Positions 7,486-15,817 of a DNA stretch of 43,671 nucleotides are shown here, in pieces. The notes under the pieces were generated by a model that worked only from the letters and a program-made list of their open reading frames with translations, was not told the origin of the DNA and did no database searches. Position 1 is the stretch's first letter, and each line of letters starts with the position of its first letter. The position numbers and the translations under genes were made by a program. Source of the stretch: Chlorobiaceae bacterium (GTDB lineage Bacteria > Bacteroidota > Chlorobiia > Chlorobiales > Chlorobiaceae); assembly GCA_013334975.1 (NCBI GenBank), contig JAAXWL010000012.1, positions 1-43,671 of the forward strand, written 5' to 3'.

Positions 7486-8364
7486 ATGAGAAACCTGAAA
7501 GATCTGAAATGGAGCGACCTTAAAACCGGCATCTTTTTCGTGTTGGGCCTCGGATTCGCAGCCTATCTCGGCGTGGTGATCGGAAAGAACACCAGCGTTT
7601 TCAGTGGCGTCACAACCATTAAGGTCATGACGAAAAACGTAGACGGTCTCACCGAAAACAACTTCGTAGCCATTGCCGGCAAAAAAATCGGCACCGTTTC
7701 GAAACTCGATTTCGTCATCAGGAAAGACTCCCTGTACGTCATTGCTGACCTGAAACTTCGTAACGAGTATGCCAGTCTGGTCACCAAAGACTCGAAAGCC
7801 TCCATCCGATCACTTGGCGTGCTCGGCGACAAATACGTTGACATCACTGCTGGCACCGGCGATTCAGTCAGAGAAGGAGACTACATAAGGCTCGATTCGG
7901 ACGACGGCCTTGCCGGCCTGACATCGAACGCCAAACAGACCATCGAAAAGCTCAATACCCTGCTCGACAACCTCAACCACGGCCAGGGCCCCGCCGGACG
8001 CCTCATCTCCGATAAAAAAATGGGCGACGACCTCGGAAAGACAGTAGCAAATCTGCGCAAGAGTTCGGACGAACTGAGCAAAGTCAGCTCAAACATGTCG
8101 AGTGGCAAAGGGCTCCTTCCCAAACTGATCAACGACAAATCGCTTGCCGACAACACAACAGAGACACTTGAAAGCCTGAAGCGCACCTCCGCAGAGACCG
8201 AAAGCCTGATGAAAAAGCTCAACGACAGCAAGGGTACCTTAGGCAGGCTCAACTCCGATCCAGCGCTCTACGACAACCTGAGCAGAAGCCTGGTCACTCT
8301 CGACTCGCTCCTCTCCGACTTGAAGCGCAAACCAGGCCGGTACGTTCGATTCACCCTCTTCTGA
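7486..8364 (+). CDS. mlaD: MlaD-like MCE-domain lipid-binding protein
   Basis: MlaD-type proteins anchor in the inner membrane and form a hexameric MCE ring in the periplasm that passes lipids to or from the MlaEF core. The chosen ATG gives 292 residues beginning MRNLKDLKWSDLKTGIFF. A single membrane segment follows (about residues 14-34), then the MCE domain (about 38-125, with VDGLTENNFVAIAGKKIGTV). A long helical C-terminal region rich in Ser, Lys and Leu, with repeated LGKTVANLRKSSDEL-like heptads, resembles the coiled-coil extension of longer MCE proteins. It lies 23 bp after mlaF, completing the set. The frame continues upstream to 7426 without a better start. Confidence 0.88.
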   Translation: MRNLKDLKWSDLKTGIFFVLGLGFAAYLGVVIGKNTSVFSGVTTIKVMTKNVDGLTENNFVAIAGKKIGTVSKLDFVIRKDSLYVIADLKLRNEYASLVTKDSKASIRSLGVLGDKYVDITAGTGDSVREGDYIRLDSDDGLAGLTSNAKQTIEKLNTLLDNLNHGQGPAGRLISDKKMGDDLGKTVANLRKSSDELSKVSSNMSSGKGLLPKLINDKSLADNTTETLESLKRTSAETESLMKKLNDSKGTLGRLNSDPALYDNLSRSLVTLDSLLSDLKRKPGRYVRFTLF

Positions 8365-8387
8365 GCTTTACCGGCAGGAAACGCACC

Positions 8388-9530
8388 ATGAAACTCCTTC
8401 GCCGAACCCTTCTGCCGATGCTCCTCAGTGCTGCCTTGATCATGGCCGCACTGACAGCAAAGGCCGCAAAACCTGACTTCGCACCCCTCGACCGCGTAAT
8501 GCGACAGGCCATAGCGGACAGCGTCTTTCCGGGTGCCAGCCTTGCCGTGATCTGGCGCGGCAAAACAGTCTGGCACAAGGGATACGGGAGAGTGACTTAT
8601 GATCCCGAGATCGCCCCAGCCGATACCACGACCATCTACGACGCTGCCTCACTTACCAAAGCGGTTGTCACCACAAGTATCGTCATGCAGCTTGTCGAGC
8701 GAGACTCCCTCGACCTCAAGGCTCCGGTCAGCCACTACCGTCCGGCATTCGACCCGAACGGCAACGAGCGAATCACCATAGAGCAGCTCCTGCGCCACAC
8801 CTCCGGCCTCCAGGCTCACGTCTACTTCGCCGAAACCTGCTCCACCCCCAGCGAAGTGCTTCAGGCGATCGACCAGGAGTCGCTCATCAGCACACCTGGC
8901 ACCAGAACAGAGTACAGCGACCTCAACTTCATCCTGCTCGGTCACATCGTCGAACGGATCACCGGCAGAAGCCTTGCTGCCAACTTCCGCGCACGCTTTG
9001 CCGGGCCCCTCGGCATGACATCCACCATCTTCACTCCGCCTGATTCTCTCCTGCCGCACATTGCCCCCACCGGCGAGGATGGCGTCTGGATGCTCCCCCG
9101 GCCCCGCCCGCTCGTCAACGACCAGAACGCCGCGCTGCTTGGAGGTGTTGCCGGACACGCAGGCCTCTTCACTACCACCGGCGACCTGCAAAAGATGGTA
9201 CGAATGCTCATGAACGGCGGAGAACTCGACGGCAGGCGCTATCTCAAGGCCTCGACAGTAAGGCGCTTCCTGAAACGAGACGACACCCCGAGAGCCCGAG
9301 GTTGGGACCTCGTCACCCCCGGAGGCACCTCATCGGCCGGCCACTACTTCTCGGCATCCTCATGGGGCCACCTCGGATTCACCGGTACCAGCATCTGGGT
9401 CGATCCGGAAAAAGATTTAGCCGTGATTCTGCTCAGCAACCGCGTCTGGCCCACCCCGAAAAATATCAGAATCCGTAAATTCAGGCCGCTGCTACACGAT
9501 ACGGTTGTGGAGTGCGTGAACGAATTATGA
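8388..9530 (+). CDS. Beta-lactamase-fold serine hydrolase (class C/PBP4-like), secreted
   Basis: The protein has a signal peptide (MKLLRRTLLP, then a hydrophobic run ending near TAKAA, residues 1-27) and a serine beta-lactamase/esterase domain. The nucleophile motif is SLTK at residues 88-91, and the second motif is YSDLNF at 176-181 in place of the usual Tyr-Ser-Asn. The KTG-equivalent is probably HLGFTGTS near residue 325. LLRHTSGL, at about 135-141, is typical of the family. Members include D-alanyl-D-alanine carboxypeptidases, D-aminopeptidases and esterases; the substrate cannot be told. It lies 23 bp after mlaD and may be co-transcribed. There is no sign that it is an antibiotic-resistance enzyme. 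Confidence 0.85.
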   Translation: MKLLRRTLLPMLLSAALIMAALTAKAAKPDFAPLDRVMRQAIADSVFPGASLAVIWRGKTVWHKGYGRVTYDPEIAPADTTTIYDAASLTKAVVTTSIVMQLVERDSLDLKAPVSHYRPAFDPNGNERITIEQLLRHTSGLQAHVYFAETCSTPSEVLQAIDQESLISTPGTRTEYSDLNFILLGHIVERITGRSLAANFRARFAGPLGMTSTIFTPPDSLLPHIAPTGEDGVWMLPRPRPLVNDQNAALLGGVAGHAGLFTTTGDLQKMVRMLMNGGELDGRRYLKASTVRRFLKRDDTPRARGWDLVTPGGTSSAGHYFSASSWGHLGFTGTSIWVDPEKDLAVILLSNRVWPTPKNIRIRKFRPLLHDTVVECVNEL

Positions 9531-9565
9531 ATGATGAATTAGGAAAGTCAGAATCCAGTATTGTT

Positions 9566-10480
9566 TCATATCGTTCGAGCTATGATATGCGTCTCTCCGG
9601 TTTCGGTTATCTTATGTACCTCAGTTGAGATATTCTTGCCAAGCACCGACATTGGCGCAAATGAAGCAATTTGCGAAATCACTTCACCGCTATCGGTATG
9701 TCGATACTCTGCGGTAGCAATAAGGGGTATATGAGTCACTCTCAAGCGAAGCTCACCCTCAAAAACGATAGCGCATATCTGAATAGAACCTTCGCTGGTA
9801 TCAATTACAAAATGGTCATCGTCGGTATAATTTGCATGCAGGCGAACCTTCCTTTCCGGGCCATTCTCTTTCAGGTCATCAAATAATCCGTTTACTCCTT
9901 CAGCCGCCAAAGAGAAAGCTGATGCTGCTGTGGTTTTTTCGCCTGTTTTAGATGACTTGAGAATCACAGCGTTGCCATTAATGATGAAAGCAGTGTTGCC
10001 AATGCTTGTCTTTTTTGGTCAGACTCAGATTCGTCTAGCAGAAATAATGCATTCTCAAGTGTTGTATGTCTTTCAATGAGGCAAACCGGAAATAACCAAT
10101 TCGTAAATTCCTCGGGATCGATTGACAATACCTCACGTAGTTCTATGCCTTGTTCTAATGCAAATTTTGAGGCACCAACAGCGAAACCCGTAGTTAATAC
10201 TGCCGTAACCTTATTAAAACCAAAACGTGTTCGCCGCCCGACAAGCTGTTCGATCCATGAACCTGGTGCCGGTCCACTTGTTGGACGATTTCTGCATTCT
10301 ATGAGCCACTTAATTTCAGTCGAACCTAACTTTCCAATAATTTCAATGTCAAATTCGCGATTTTTATTCCATCTTCGTTGAAAATCCTGTCATTTGAGAT
10401 GACTTTAAAACCAACAGGCAATAGCTTATTTTTTCTACAAATGCCACAAGAGCTTCCAGTTGCTTGCCATCGTTTTTCAT
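9566..10480 (-). pseudogene. Mrr-like (type IV restriction) endonuclease gene broken by three frameshifts
   Basis: Piecing frames together on the minus strand gives one coherent protein of about 305 residues. It starts MKNDGKQLEALVAFVEK (ATG at 10480), then KLLPVGFKVISNDRIF, then FDIEIIGKLGSTEIKWLIEC, LVGRRTRFGFNKVTAVLTTGF, and finally TAFIINGNAVILKSSK and on to TGA at 9566. The middle part resembles the PD-(D/E)xK core of Mrr_cat-type restriction endonucleases (Asp in FDIEI, Glu in LIECRN). Each frame change falls at a short homopolymer: six T on the plus strand at 10429-10434, AAA at 10351-10353, and six T at 10011-10016. In each case one extra base restores the frame. The gene is either a pseudogene or carries assembly errors. 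The C-terminal part alone (9566-9967, GTG start) forms a 133-residue open frame. Confidence 0.7.
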
Positions 10481-10669
10481 AGAAATGATAATCGTTAGTC
10501 TGGCATAATATGAAATAGTAAAAGCACAGAAAAGCAAATTGAATATTTTCCTGTTATGACACTCAATCGTTAAGCAAAAAAAAGAAACGTAAGTTCCGCA
10601 TTATCAAAATCTTGCAAAAAGCAAAAACATTTATCTGTCCAGCGACAAGGGACTGCGTAAGTGGGCAAA

Positions 10670-10921
10670 TTAACTCACTGGTTCGCATTTCTCATGCAGC
10701 GTCTCGGGAGCCACATCGAAACCGCAATCCCAGGCAAGAGTAGGCCACGAATCAAGATAGAACCGGGAAAAAGCCTCCGGTTCACGCAACGCTGATGCGG
10801 CGGCGTGTCTGTACACCGTCTCTTTGAGATCGACAATACCAGACTTTCCGTCGTTGAATCTGAGAAATACTCGGAAGCCGTCAAGATATTTCGCCTCTTC
10901 AAGGTAGACACATTCAATCAT
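10670..10921 (-). CDS. DUF2442 domain protein
   Basis: An 83-residue protein reading MIECVYLEEAKYLDGFRVFL, then FNDGKSGIVDLKETVYRH, REPEAFSRFYLD, and TLAWDCGFDVAPETLHEKC. This is the small DUF2442 fold, with its conserved F.DG..G.VDL and P.AW..G.D..PE.L segments. A strong Shine-Dalgarno site (GGAGGAGG) precedes the ATG by a few bases. The upstream DUF4160 gene ends 11 bp before the start. DUF4160-DUF2442 pairs are common mobile-like two-gene units, often near toxin-antitoxin genes as here, but the biochemical role is unknown. Confidence 0.85.
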   Translation of the reverse strand: MIECVYLEEAKYLDGFRVFLRFNDGKSGIVDLKETVYRHAAASALREPEAFSRFYLDSWPTLAWDCGFDVAPETLHEKCEPVS

Positions 10922-10932
10922 AGCCTCCTCCG

Positions 10933-11181
10933 TTAAACCAAAGGTTCAATGTTGTGAAAATCCTGAGACTCCCACATTTCAAGAAGCTCTTGACGGTGAA
11001 GCTAGGCCCACTCCTCAACCAAGCCACGGACTTTCGCAGGAATCGACCCGGACAGTACGTTCAGCGTCAAAATCTCCACGGATGCCCGATATTCGTTGTA
11101 CCTCACATGAAAGTGCGGCGGATTGTGCTCATCGAAATACATCGTGATCACGATACCAAGAAATCGGCATATTTCAGGCAT
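10933..11181 (-). pseudogene. DUF4160 gene with an in-frame amber codon
   Basis: The frame reads MPEICRFLGIVITMYFDEHN, then PPHFHVRYNEYRASVEIL and VRGLVEEWA. A TAG at 11002-11004 (codon 60) follows, after which the same frame continues LHRQELLEMWESQDFHNIEPLV to TAA. The N-terminus (GI.I.MYF.EH.PPHFH..Y) and the final WAxxHxxEL segment both match DUF4160, so the protein is intact except for one nonsense codon where a Gln (CAG) or similar codon is expected. The gene would have been translated just ahead of DUF2442. The truncated product has 59 residues. I infer decay; a sequencing error cannot be excluded. Confidence 0.75.
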
Positions 11182-11207
11182 GTTTCAAGCTCTATCCATT
11201 TGTCAAT

Positions 11208-11471
11208 TCACTCGTAATGCGTCCACATCCTCAGAACTTTCACAACTCTATCCTCTTCATAAACCTGATAAATCAACCGGTGCTGAATATTGATACGCCG
11301 TGAATATGTGCCTGATAAATCGCCGACCAGTTTTTCATACGGCGGCGGGTTTTGCCAGGGGTTTTCTTTCAGTATCTGCAATAACGTTTGCGCTTTGGGC
11401 TTGAGACCTGATGATGAGAGCTTTTCAGCGTCTTTTTGAGCTTGTTTCGTATAAACAACTCTCCAGTTCAC
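11208..11471 (-). CDS. yoeB: YoeB/Txe-family mRNA interferase toxin
   Basis: This 87-residue RelE-fold toxin matches YoeB/Txe along its length: MNWRVVYTKQAQKDAEKL, ILKENPWQNPPPYEKLVGDL, SRRINIQHRLIYQVY and the C-terminal RMWTHYE. The catalytic residues of E. coli YoeB (Glu46, Arg65, His83) have counterparts in E46, R65 and H85, so the enzyme should be active. Such toxins cleave mRNA in the ribosomal A site. The start overlaps the stop of the upstream antitoxin gene by 4 nt (ATGA), the normal antitoxin-first arrangement with coupled translation. Confidence 0.93.
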   Translation of the reverse strand: MNWRVVYTKQAQKDAEKLSSSGLKPKAQTLLQILKENPWQNPPPYEKLVGDLSGTYSRRINIQHRLIYQVYEEDRVVKVLRMWTHYE

Positions 11472-11710
11472 CAGTCAATCTCCTCCGAACAATTATCAAT
11501 CGGAGTTTCCATCCCCTCCCTGATTGACTCGCGCATCCCCGGAATTGAGAGCAGATGCAGCGTCTCCTGTATCGAGTTCCAATCCTCTTCAGAGATCAGG
11601 ATGCCATTCGACCGTTTCCCGGTAATGATCGCCGGTTTGTGCGATTCCGCCACCTCATCAAGCAACCGGTACAAATTCGCCCTCGCTTCGCTGACCGTCA
11701 TAGTCGTCAT
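11468..11710 (-). CDS. yefM: YefM/Phd-family antitoxin
   Basis: This 80-residue antitoxin has the Phd/YefM N-terminal DNA-binding and dimerisation region (MTTMTVSEARANLYRLLDEV, AIITGKRSNGILISEEDW). An acidic C-terminal tail (PIDNCSEEIDW) would wrap the toxin. It overlaps the toxin gene by 4 nt. A good Shine-Dalgarno site (GGAGG) sits 6 nt before the ATG. An inverted repeat about 27 bp upstream may be its operator; Phd/YefM proteins autorepress their promoters. Confidence 0.93.
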   Translation of the reverse strand: MTTMTVSEARANLYRLLDEVAESHKPAIITGKRSNGILISEEDWNSIQETLHLLSIPGMRESIREGMETPIDNCSEEIDW

Positions 11711-11736
11711 AATTACCTCCGTTTCATGGAATCAAA

Positions 11737-11752
11737 GTACGCAATAACGTAC
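11737..11752. promoter_or_regulatory. Candidate YefM operator
   Basis: GTACG-N6-CGTAC forms a short perfect inverted repeat 27 bp upstream of the antitoxin start codon, where autoregulatory operators of YefM/YoeB systems lie. This is inferred from position and symmetry only. Confidence 0.35.
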
Positions 11753-11807
11753 GATCATTCAAGGCAAATAGTTGCGTCAAAGGTAAATAGTCATAATTTC
11801 CTTTATC

Positions 11808-11835
11808 ATCGAAATCGGTATCGGTATCGATTTCC
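11808..11835. repeat. ATCGGT hexamer repeat (short)
   Basis: Two ATCGGT units plus ATCG, flanked by ATCGAA and ATTTCC, lie downstream of the yefM promoter region. A mirror copy in the opposite orientation lies 109 bp away. The region between 11753 and 12038 holds only these repeats, with no gene seen. Confidence 0.7.
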
Positions 11836-11943
11836 ATTTAAAGAGGCTTAAAATAACTCCCCGTGAATTGGGATATATTGCCATAAGCATTTAATAATTA
11901 AACTGATAAAGCCAGAAGCCGGTTTTCTGATTTCACACAAATA

Positions 11944-11978
11944 ATCGATTTCGATACCGATACCGATTTCGATTTGGA
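11944..11978. repeat. ATCGGT hexamer repeat in reverse orientation
   Basis: ATCGATTTCGATACCGATAC followed by CGATTTCGATTTGG is the inverted counterpart of the repeat at 11808-11835. It shares the flank GATTTGGA with the repeat at about 24135-24219. Confidence 0.7.
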
Positions 11979-12038
11979 TAAATCAACGGCACCTAAACAT
12001 ACGCCATTTTATATTTGACATGATAATCGTTACTTGAA

Positions 12039-12830
12039 TCAATTATTGATCGCAATCACCTTGCCATCCGGCCCGAACCAGACTTCGCCGGATCCGAGCA
12101 TGATTCCTTCGGATTTAACGAACATGAATTTCGGGATTGCTTTGGTTATGGCTTCGACATAACGGAGAGTGAAAAGGGCGTCGTAGTTCCGAATGAGCAT
12201 TCCTGCGTTCTTCATCTTCCTGTCCCCTTTGCCGATATGCACCTTCACAGGGTAGGTAATCAGTGCCGCAACCGTTTTTCTGTCACCTTGTTTGACCGCC
12301 GCACAAAAACGCTGCGCGTTTCGCTCGATCAGTTCGTCATGGTCAGCGCCTGCTGCGGAGTAGCGATGTTCCAGCGTACCGCCGGTCTGGCTTTCCAACG
12401 TGAGATAAAACGGCAGCTTATTTGAGGGGTCTCCATCCTTGTTCCACCAGCCGGTCATCACTTCGCACTGAAGCTCGCTGGCGCCAAAAGTGCCTCGAGG
12501 GTCTTTTTCCGTAAACTCTCCTTCAAAATGACCGGTTACCTTTCCCCCGGCATCGGACTCATCCATCTCGAACCGACGACCGTCGATGAGCCTGCCCCGG
12601 AGGCCGATGCTCCTCAATTGTGAAGCATAACAATACACCCCCTCGATCCGGTCGCCATTGATGATGATCGTCATACGCACCGGATACTTGTCACCCACCG
12701 TCCCTTCATAGTTCCGCAAGAGTACAGTGTCGCTATCGCCCCGGCAAATCGCAGAAGCCGACACCGTAACCATCGAGGCAAAAACAAGTAAAGCCATCAT
12801 CCCGACGACGCTTCTGATGCAGAATTTCAT
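12039..12830 (-). CDS. Hypothetical secreted protein
   Basis: From the ATG at 12830 the protein has 263 residues and starts with a clear signal peptide: MKFCIRSVVGMMALLVFASM followed by VTVSASA, with probable cleavage near residue 27. The mature part has two regions. The first, to about residue 145, contains a beta-rich repeat-like segment (VLLRNYEGTVGDKYPVRMTI, GHFEGEFTEKDPRGTFGAS). The second, to the end, resembles small NTF2-like domains (RNAQRFCAAVKQGDRKTVAA, LIRNYDALFT, and the terminal GEVWFGPDGKVIAIN). I do not recognise a named family with certainty. An open extension to 12896 lacks signal-peptide character and is not used. It lies downstream of a PEP-CTERM gene on the same strand, 62 bp away. 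Confidence 0.75.
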   Translation of the reverse strand: MKFCIRSVVGMMALLVFASMVTVSASAICRGDSDTVLLRNYEGTVGDKYPVRMTIIINGDRIEGVYCYASQLRSIGLRGRLIDGRRFEMDESDAGGKVTGHFEGEFTEKDPRGTFGASELQCEVMTGWWNKDGDPSNKLPFYLTLESQTGGTLEHRYSAAGADHDELIERNAQRFCAAVKQGDRKTVAALITYPVKVHIGKGDRKMKNAGMLIRNYDALFTLRYVEAITKAIPKFMFVKSEGIMLGSGEVWFGPDGKVIAINN

Positions 12831-12892
12831 TGTCTTTCTTCGAATCCGATCGTGAGACCAACTCGTTTCGGCTCTACCCTGCACGTTGAATG

Positions 12893-13507
12893 TCATGCAG
12901 AGCGACGGCGAATAATCCAGGGCAACAAACCGACTCCCAGCAGGCTCACCATGCCTGGTTCCGGCGCAGATGAAGCTGTCATCTGAATGTTGTCGAGAAA
13001 AACGGAAGTATCTTCTCCAGTCGTTATACCACGGAATTCAAGGGTGTAGCTACCTGTCCCAATCGCGACATCATTCAGACTGTAAGTACTCCAGTTATCT
13101 CCCGGGTTGATCGAAGTCTGAAGAGTACCGTCAAACCAAACCTCGACAATCTGATTTGGAGAGTAACCGGAACGTTCAACCATATCGAACGAGATATCCA
13201 GTTTGTAATCACCATCGCTGATGAATGTCTGACTTACCGAGGCAGTGGATTGCAGAAAAGCAAAATAGTCGCCACTATTGGTTAGACCACTCCATGACGA
13301 GTAGTTACCTGAAATACCGGCTCCGCGCTCAAACAACCACGGCTCTGCTGCTACTGCACCTGCATATAAAAATGATGATGGTGCAACATTGTTGATCTCA
13401 AAACTGGTGTTCAGCAAGAGCGGTGCAGCACTGACCGTGGTGGTGATGCCAAACAACAGAAACAAAGTCAGTTCAAGCTTCGCGAAGAAAAAAGATTTAC
13501 TGGTCAT
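12893..13507 (-). CDS. PEP-CTERM sorting domain protein
   Basis: This 204-residue exported protein has an N-terminal signal peptide (MTSKSFFFAKLELTLFLLFG, then ITTTVSAAP). A beta-sandwich-like body with many Ser, Gly and Asn residues (NTSFEINNVAPSS, VSQTFISDGDYKLDISFD, SYTLEFRGITTGEDTSVFLD) follows. The C-terminus is a PEP-CTERM signal: APEPGMVSLLGVGLLPWII then RRRSA. Such proteins are processed by an exosortase and usually end up at the cell surface or in the extracellular matrix. No exosortase gene lies in this window. The ATG at 13507 is preferred over an upstream TTG. A second, unrelated PEP-CTERM protein is at 28029. Confidence 0.88.
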   Translation of the reverse strand: MTSKSFFFAKLELTLFLLFGITTTVSAAPLLLNTSFEINNVAPSSFLYAGAVAAEPWLFERGAGISGNYSSWSGLTNSGDYFAFLQSTASVSQTFISDGDYKLDISFDMVERSGYSPNQIVEVWFDGTLQTSINPGDNWSTYSLNDVAIGTGSYTLEFRGITTGEDTSVFLDNIQMTASSAPEPGMVSLLGVGLLPWIIRRRSA

Positions 13508-13774
13508 GATACGGGTAATCAATGATGTTTTATGACAATACCAGAAAGTCTTCCGATTGAGGTTTCCCCTAAAAAAAAAATAACACGATACTCATTCTTT
13601 AACTCAATATACCATGCAGAGTATCATCAAAAAATTCCAGAAAACGCTCTTTAATGCGTTACCGGTTTCATGAAAAGCTGAAAAAACCGCATTCAGTATG
13701 AAATTAACCCGGATTTTTCAAATCTCCCTTTTCGACCTGTTCGTCCCTTCTCACTTTCTTTGAGCCTCCCTGTT

Positions 13775-15715
13775 TCACGCAAAAATGCCCTGCATCGGCA
13801 CTATGGGTAACGCGCGCTGTTTCAGCGACTCCTTTGCAGCAATGGCATTAGCGGCCATGCGGCCGGTGAAGACGGCAGCTTCCATGAGAAAGACCGGGGC
13901 GTCGGTGCTGACCCAGTCACCGGCGAGAAAGAGATTGGCTAACGACGTTTCGACTCCCGGACGGTTGGCGTGGTCTCCGGGTGCCCAGCGGGAGAAGTTA
14001 GACTGCATCATGAAGATTTCGTGAAGAATCGTGGCTTTCGTGGTTTCAGGAAACAAGGCATGAAGCTCGCGCAGCATGGTGTCGCGAATCTCGCGCTCGG
14101 GGCGAATGTCCTCTGGAGCAACCGCATAGGCGTGCAGCTCGACCACACAGCCGCCGGTACGCTTCGCCCAGGCTCCGAATGGCTCCTGAAAGCTTGAATA
14201 GAAAGTGATCGAGTCGGTATAGGTAAAGCCCGAGACCGTATAGAACGGAAACCCGGCGGCCTTGACCGGGCGGTCGAGCCAAACGCGCCAGACCGCATAG
14301 GGATCAGCTTCGCCAAGCGAAGCAATCCGGCTGGCAAAGACCGGATCGATGGATGAAGTCTCCCTGAAAAGCGCTTTCGTACCACTGACATTGGTTGCCA
14401 CGACGCAATAGTCACATGGCAGCGTGCCGGTACCGGCAACAACCGGCGAAGCCGCATCTCCCACCGGACGTTCGATGATGAGCAGGTCTCCATCCTGCCT
14501 GACCTTCAGCGCAGCAAGCGGTGCTCCGGGAGGGCCGCTGAGCGGTCGTCCTTCTGCATCGAAGTGGCCCGCATGGCAGGGGCAAATGAACCCACCCGTC
14601 TCTGGGTCTGGCTTAACCTGGCATCCCATGTGAGTGCAGGTACCATCAAAGGCGACCCACGATCCCCCCTTACGGGAGACCAGCACCGGAGCCCCGCTGG
14701 CACTCTGGTGTTCGAACCATCCGGTAAGTGGCACCTCCGCCCCCCGAATCGTTGCAACACTCGAAGCAGACGGCCCCAAGCCAAGCCGTACAGCGGCAAC
14801 CCGCCCGTCACGCACATCGAGACCAGCAACGCGGGTACCTTTCAGCAGGGTGACTCCTGCGGATTTCAGTTTCCTTTCGAGCGGATCGATAAGGGCGCTC
14901 ATGCAGTCGCGCGTCGTGATCCTGAAACCAAGCCCCTCGGGACTGCCCATGAAATAGAAATGGAAGTACCGGATCGCCTCGGCGGCGGAGAGCACCTCCA
15001 TGCGGTTCATGGTGGCGTCAGCAAAGGGATGCAGCACCGTTTTGATGAAGGCCGGCAGTACCTCTCCACGGCGACAGTAGGTCATGAAATCGATCGAGTC
15101 GAGTTCACGAAAGGTGCGGCCATACTGGTACCGGAACATGCCGATAACCGGCCAGAGCCCCCGGTACTCTTTGACAAACGAAGCAATATCGAGGCTCCTC
15201 GACTGGCCGACAACCGACAGAATGTTCAGCGGAAAAAGCTTGGGAGTCTGACCAAACACCTCGACATCCTTGTCGTTAAAGAGTACCGGATAGCCGGGTG
15301 AAGGACGGAAGACATCGTCACCAACGCCCGCCGAGGCGAACATCTCGTTCAGGTTGTAGTACTGGTCGAAAAAGCCGTGAAAACCGTGCTCCACAGGAAA
15401 AGTCTCATCGAGAGCGTTAATATTCCAGCCGGTGAGCTTGCCACCGAGCGAAGTGGATGACTCGACAAGCGTCACCTCGAAGTTCCGCCGCGCCAGTTCG
15501 AGAGCCGCACTGATACCGGCAAGTCCACCGCCCACCACCACCGCTTTTCTGGACTTCTCCAGCCGCTCGGGAAGCGAGTCACTGGCATCATTCTCCCCGT
15601 AAAGCTCTTTCCGGGGTTGATAATATCCGACCAGGCTTGCCGCACCGGCCGTAATGATACCAGCTCCGATGCCGGCCCGTTTGAGAATCTGCATCAGAAA
15701 GTCGCGTCGCTGCAT
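13775..15715 (-). CDS. crtU: FAD-dependent carotenoid desaturase-like protein with embedded Rieske domain, probable CrtU
   Basis: The 646-residue protein has three parts. Residues 1-32 begin MQRRDFLMQI with a following hydrophobic stretch, resembling a Tat signal or membrane anchor. Then comes an amine-oxidase/phytoene-desaturase FAD fold, with the dinucleotide motif KAVVVGGGLAGISAALELAR (57-76) and the C-terminal FAD motif LFLAGDWV. Inserted at about residues 330-415 is a Rieske [2Fe-2S] domain with CTHMGC (360-365) and CPCHAGHFD (378-386). In green sulfur bacteria CrtU converts gamma- or beta-carotene ends to the aromatic rings of chlorobactene or isorenieratene. A desaturase-like FAD protein of this size fits CrtU, but no other carotenoid gene is adjacent, so the exact substrate is inferred. 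It is divergent from queG, 102 bp apart. Confidence 0.68.
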   Translation of the reverse strand: MQRRDFLMQILKRAGIGAGIITAGAASLVGYYQPRKELYGENDASDSLPERLEKSRKAVVVGGGLAGISAALELARRNFEVTLVESSTSLGGKLTGWNINALDETFPVEHGFHGFFDQYYNLNEMFASAGVGDDVFRPSPGYPVLFNDKDVEVFGQTPKLFPLNILSVVGQSRSLDIASFVKEYRGLWPVIGMFRYQYGRTFRELDSIDFMTYCRRGEVLPAFIKTVLHPFADATMNRMEVLSAAEAIRYFHFYFMGSPEGLGFRITTRDCMSALIDPLERKLKSAGVTLLKGTRVAGLDVRDGRVAAVRLGLGPSASSVATIRGAEVPLTGWFEHQSASGAPVLVSRKGGSWVAFDGTCTHMGCQVKPDPETGGFICPCHAGHFDAEGRPLSGPPGAPLAALKVRQDGDLLIIERPVGDAASPVVAGTGTLPCDYCVVATNVSGTKALFRETSSIDPVFASRIASLGEADPYAVWRVWLDRPVKAAGFPFYTVSGFTYTDSITFYSSFQEPFGAWAKRTGGCVVELHAYAVAPEDIRPEREIRDTMLRELHALFPETTKATILHEIFMMQSNFSRWAPGDHANRPGVETSLANLFLAGDWVSTDAPVFLMEAAVFTGRMAANAIAAKESLKQRALPIVPMQGIFA

Positions 15716-15817
15716 GATGGATGGAGGAAAAATTCGTCGCAGAAAAGTTGTTTCAAGGTGCCCCCGGCACCTCTATATTTACAAATAATTGCAGCTTATC
15801 CCAACCTTTCCTGAACC

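Noticed and set aside
8649-9191. Long antisense frame on the minus strand opposite the serine hydrolase
   Set aside because: The plus-strand frame has a signal peptide and catalytic motifs, while this frame has no family features and no ribosome binding site.
10005-10020. Programmed -1 frameshift in the Mrr-like gene
   Set aside because: The A-run is not in the frame of a canonical slippery heptamer, no stimulatory hairpin is obvious, and two further frame breaks upstream point to decay or sequencing error instead.
11002-11004. Recoded amber codon (pyrrolysine-like) in DUF4160
   Set aside because: No other gene in the window uses in-frame TAG, and the family does not need an unusual residue at this place. 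A nonsense mutation is simpler.
14564-15301. Long open frame on the plus strand, 245 codons
   Set aside because: It lies entirely antisense to the probable crtU gene, has no recognisable domain, and shows the composition expected from the complementary strand of a GC-rich gene.
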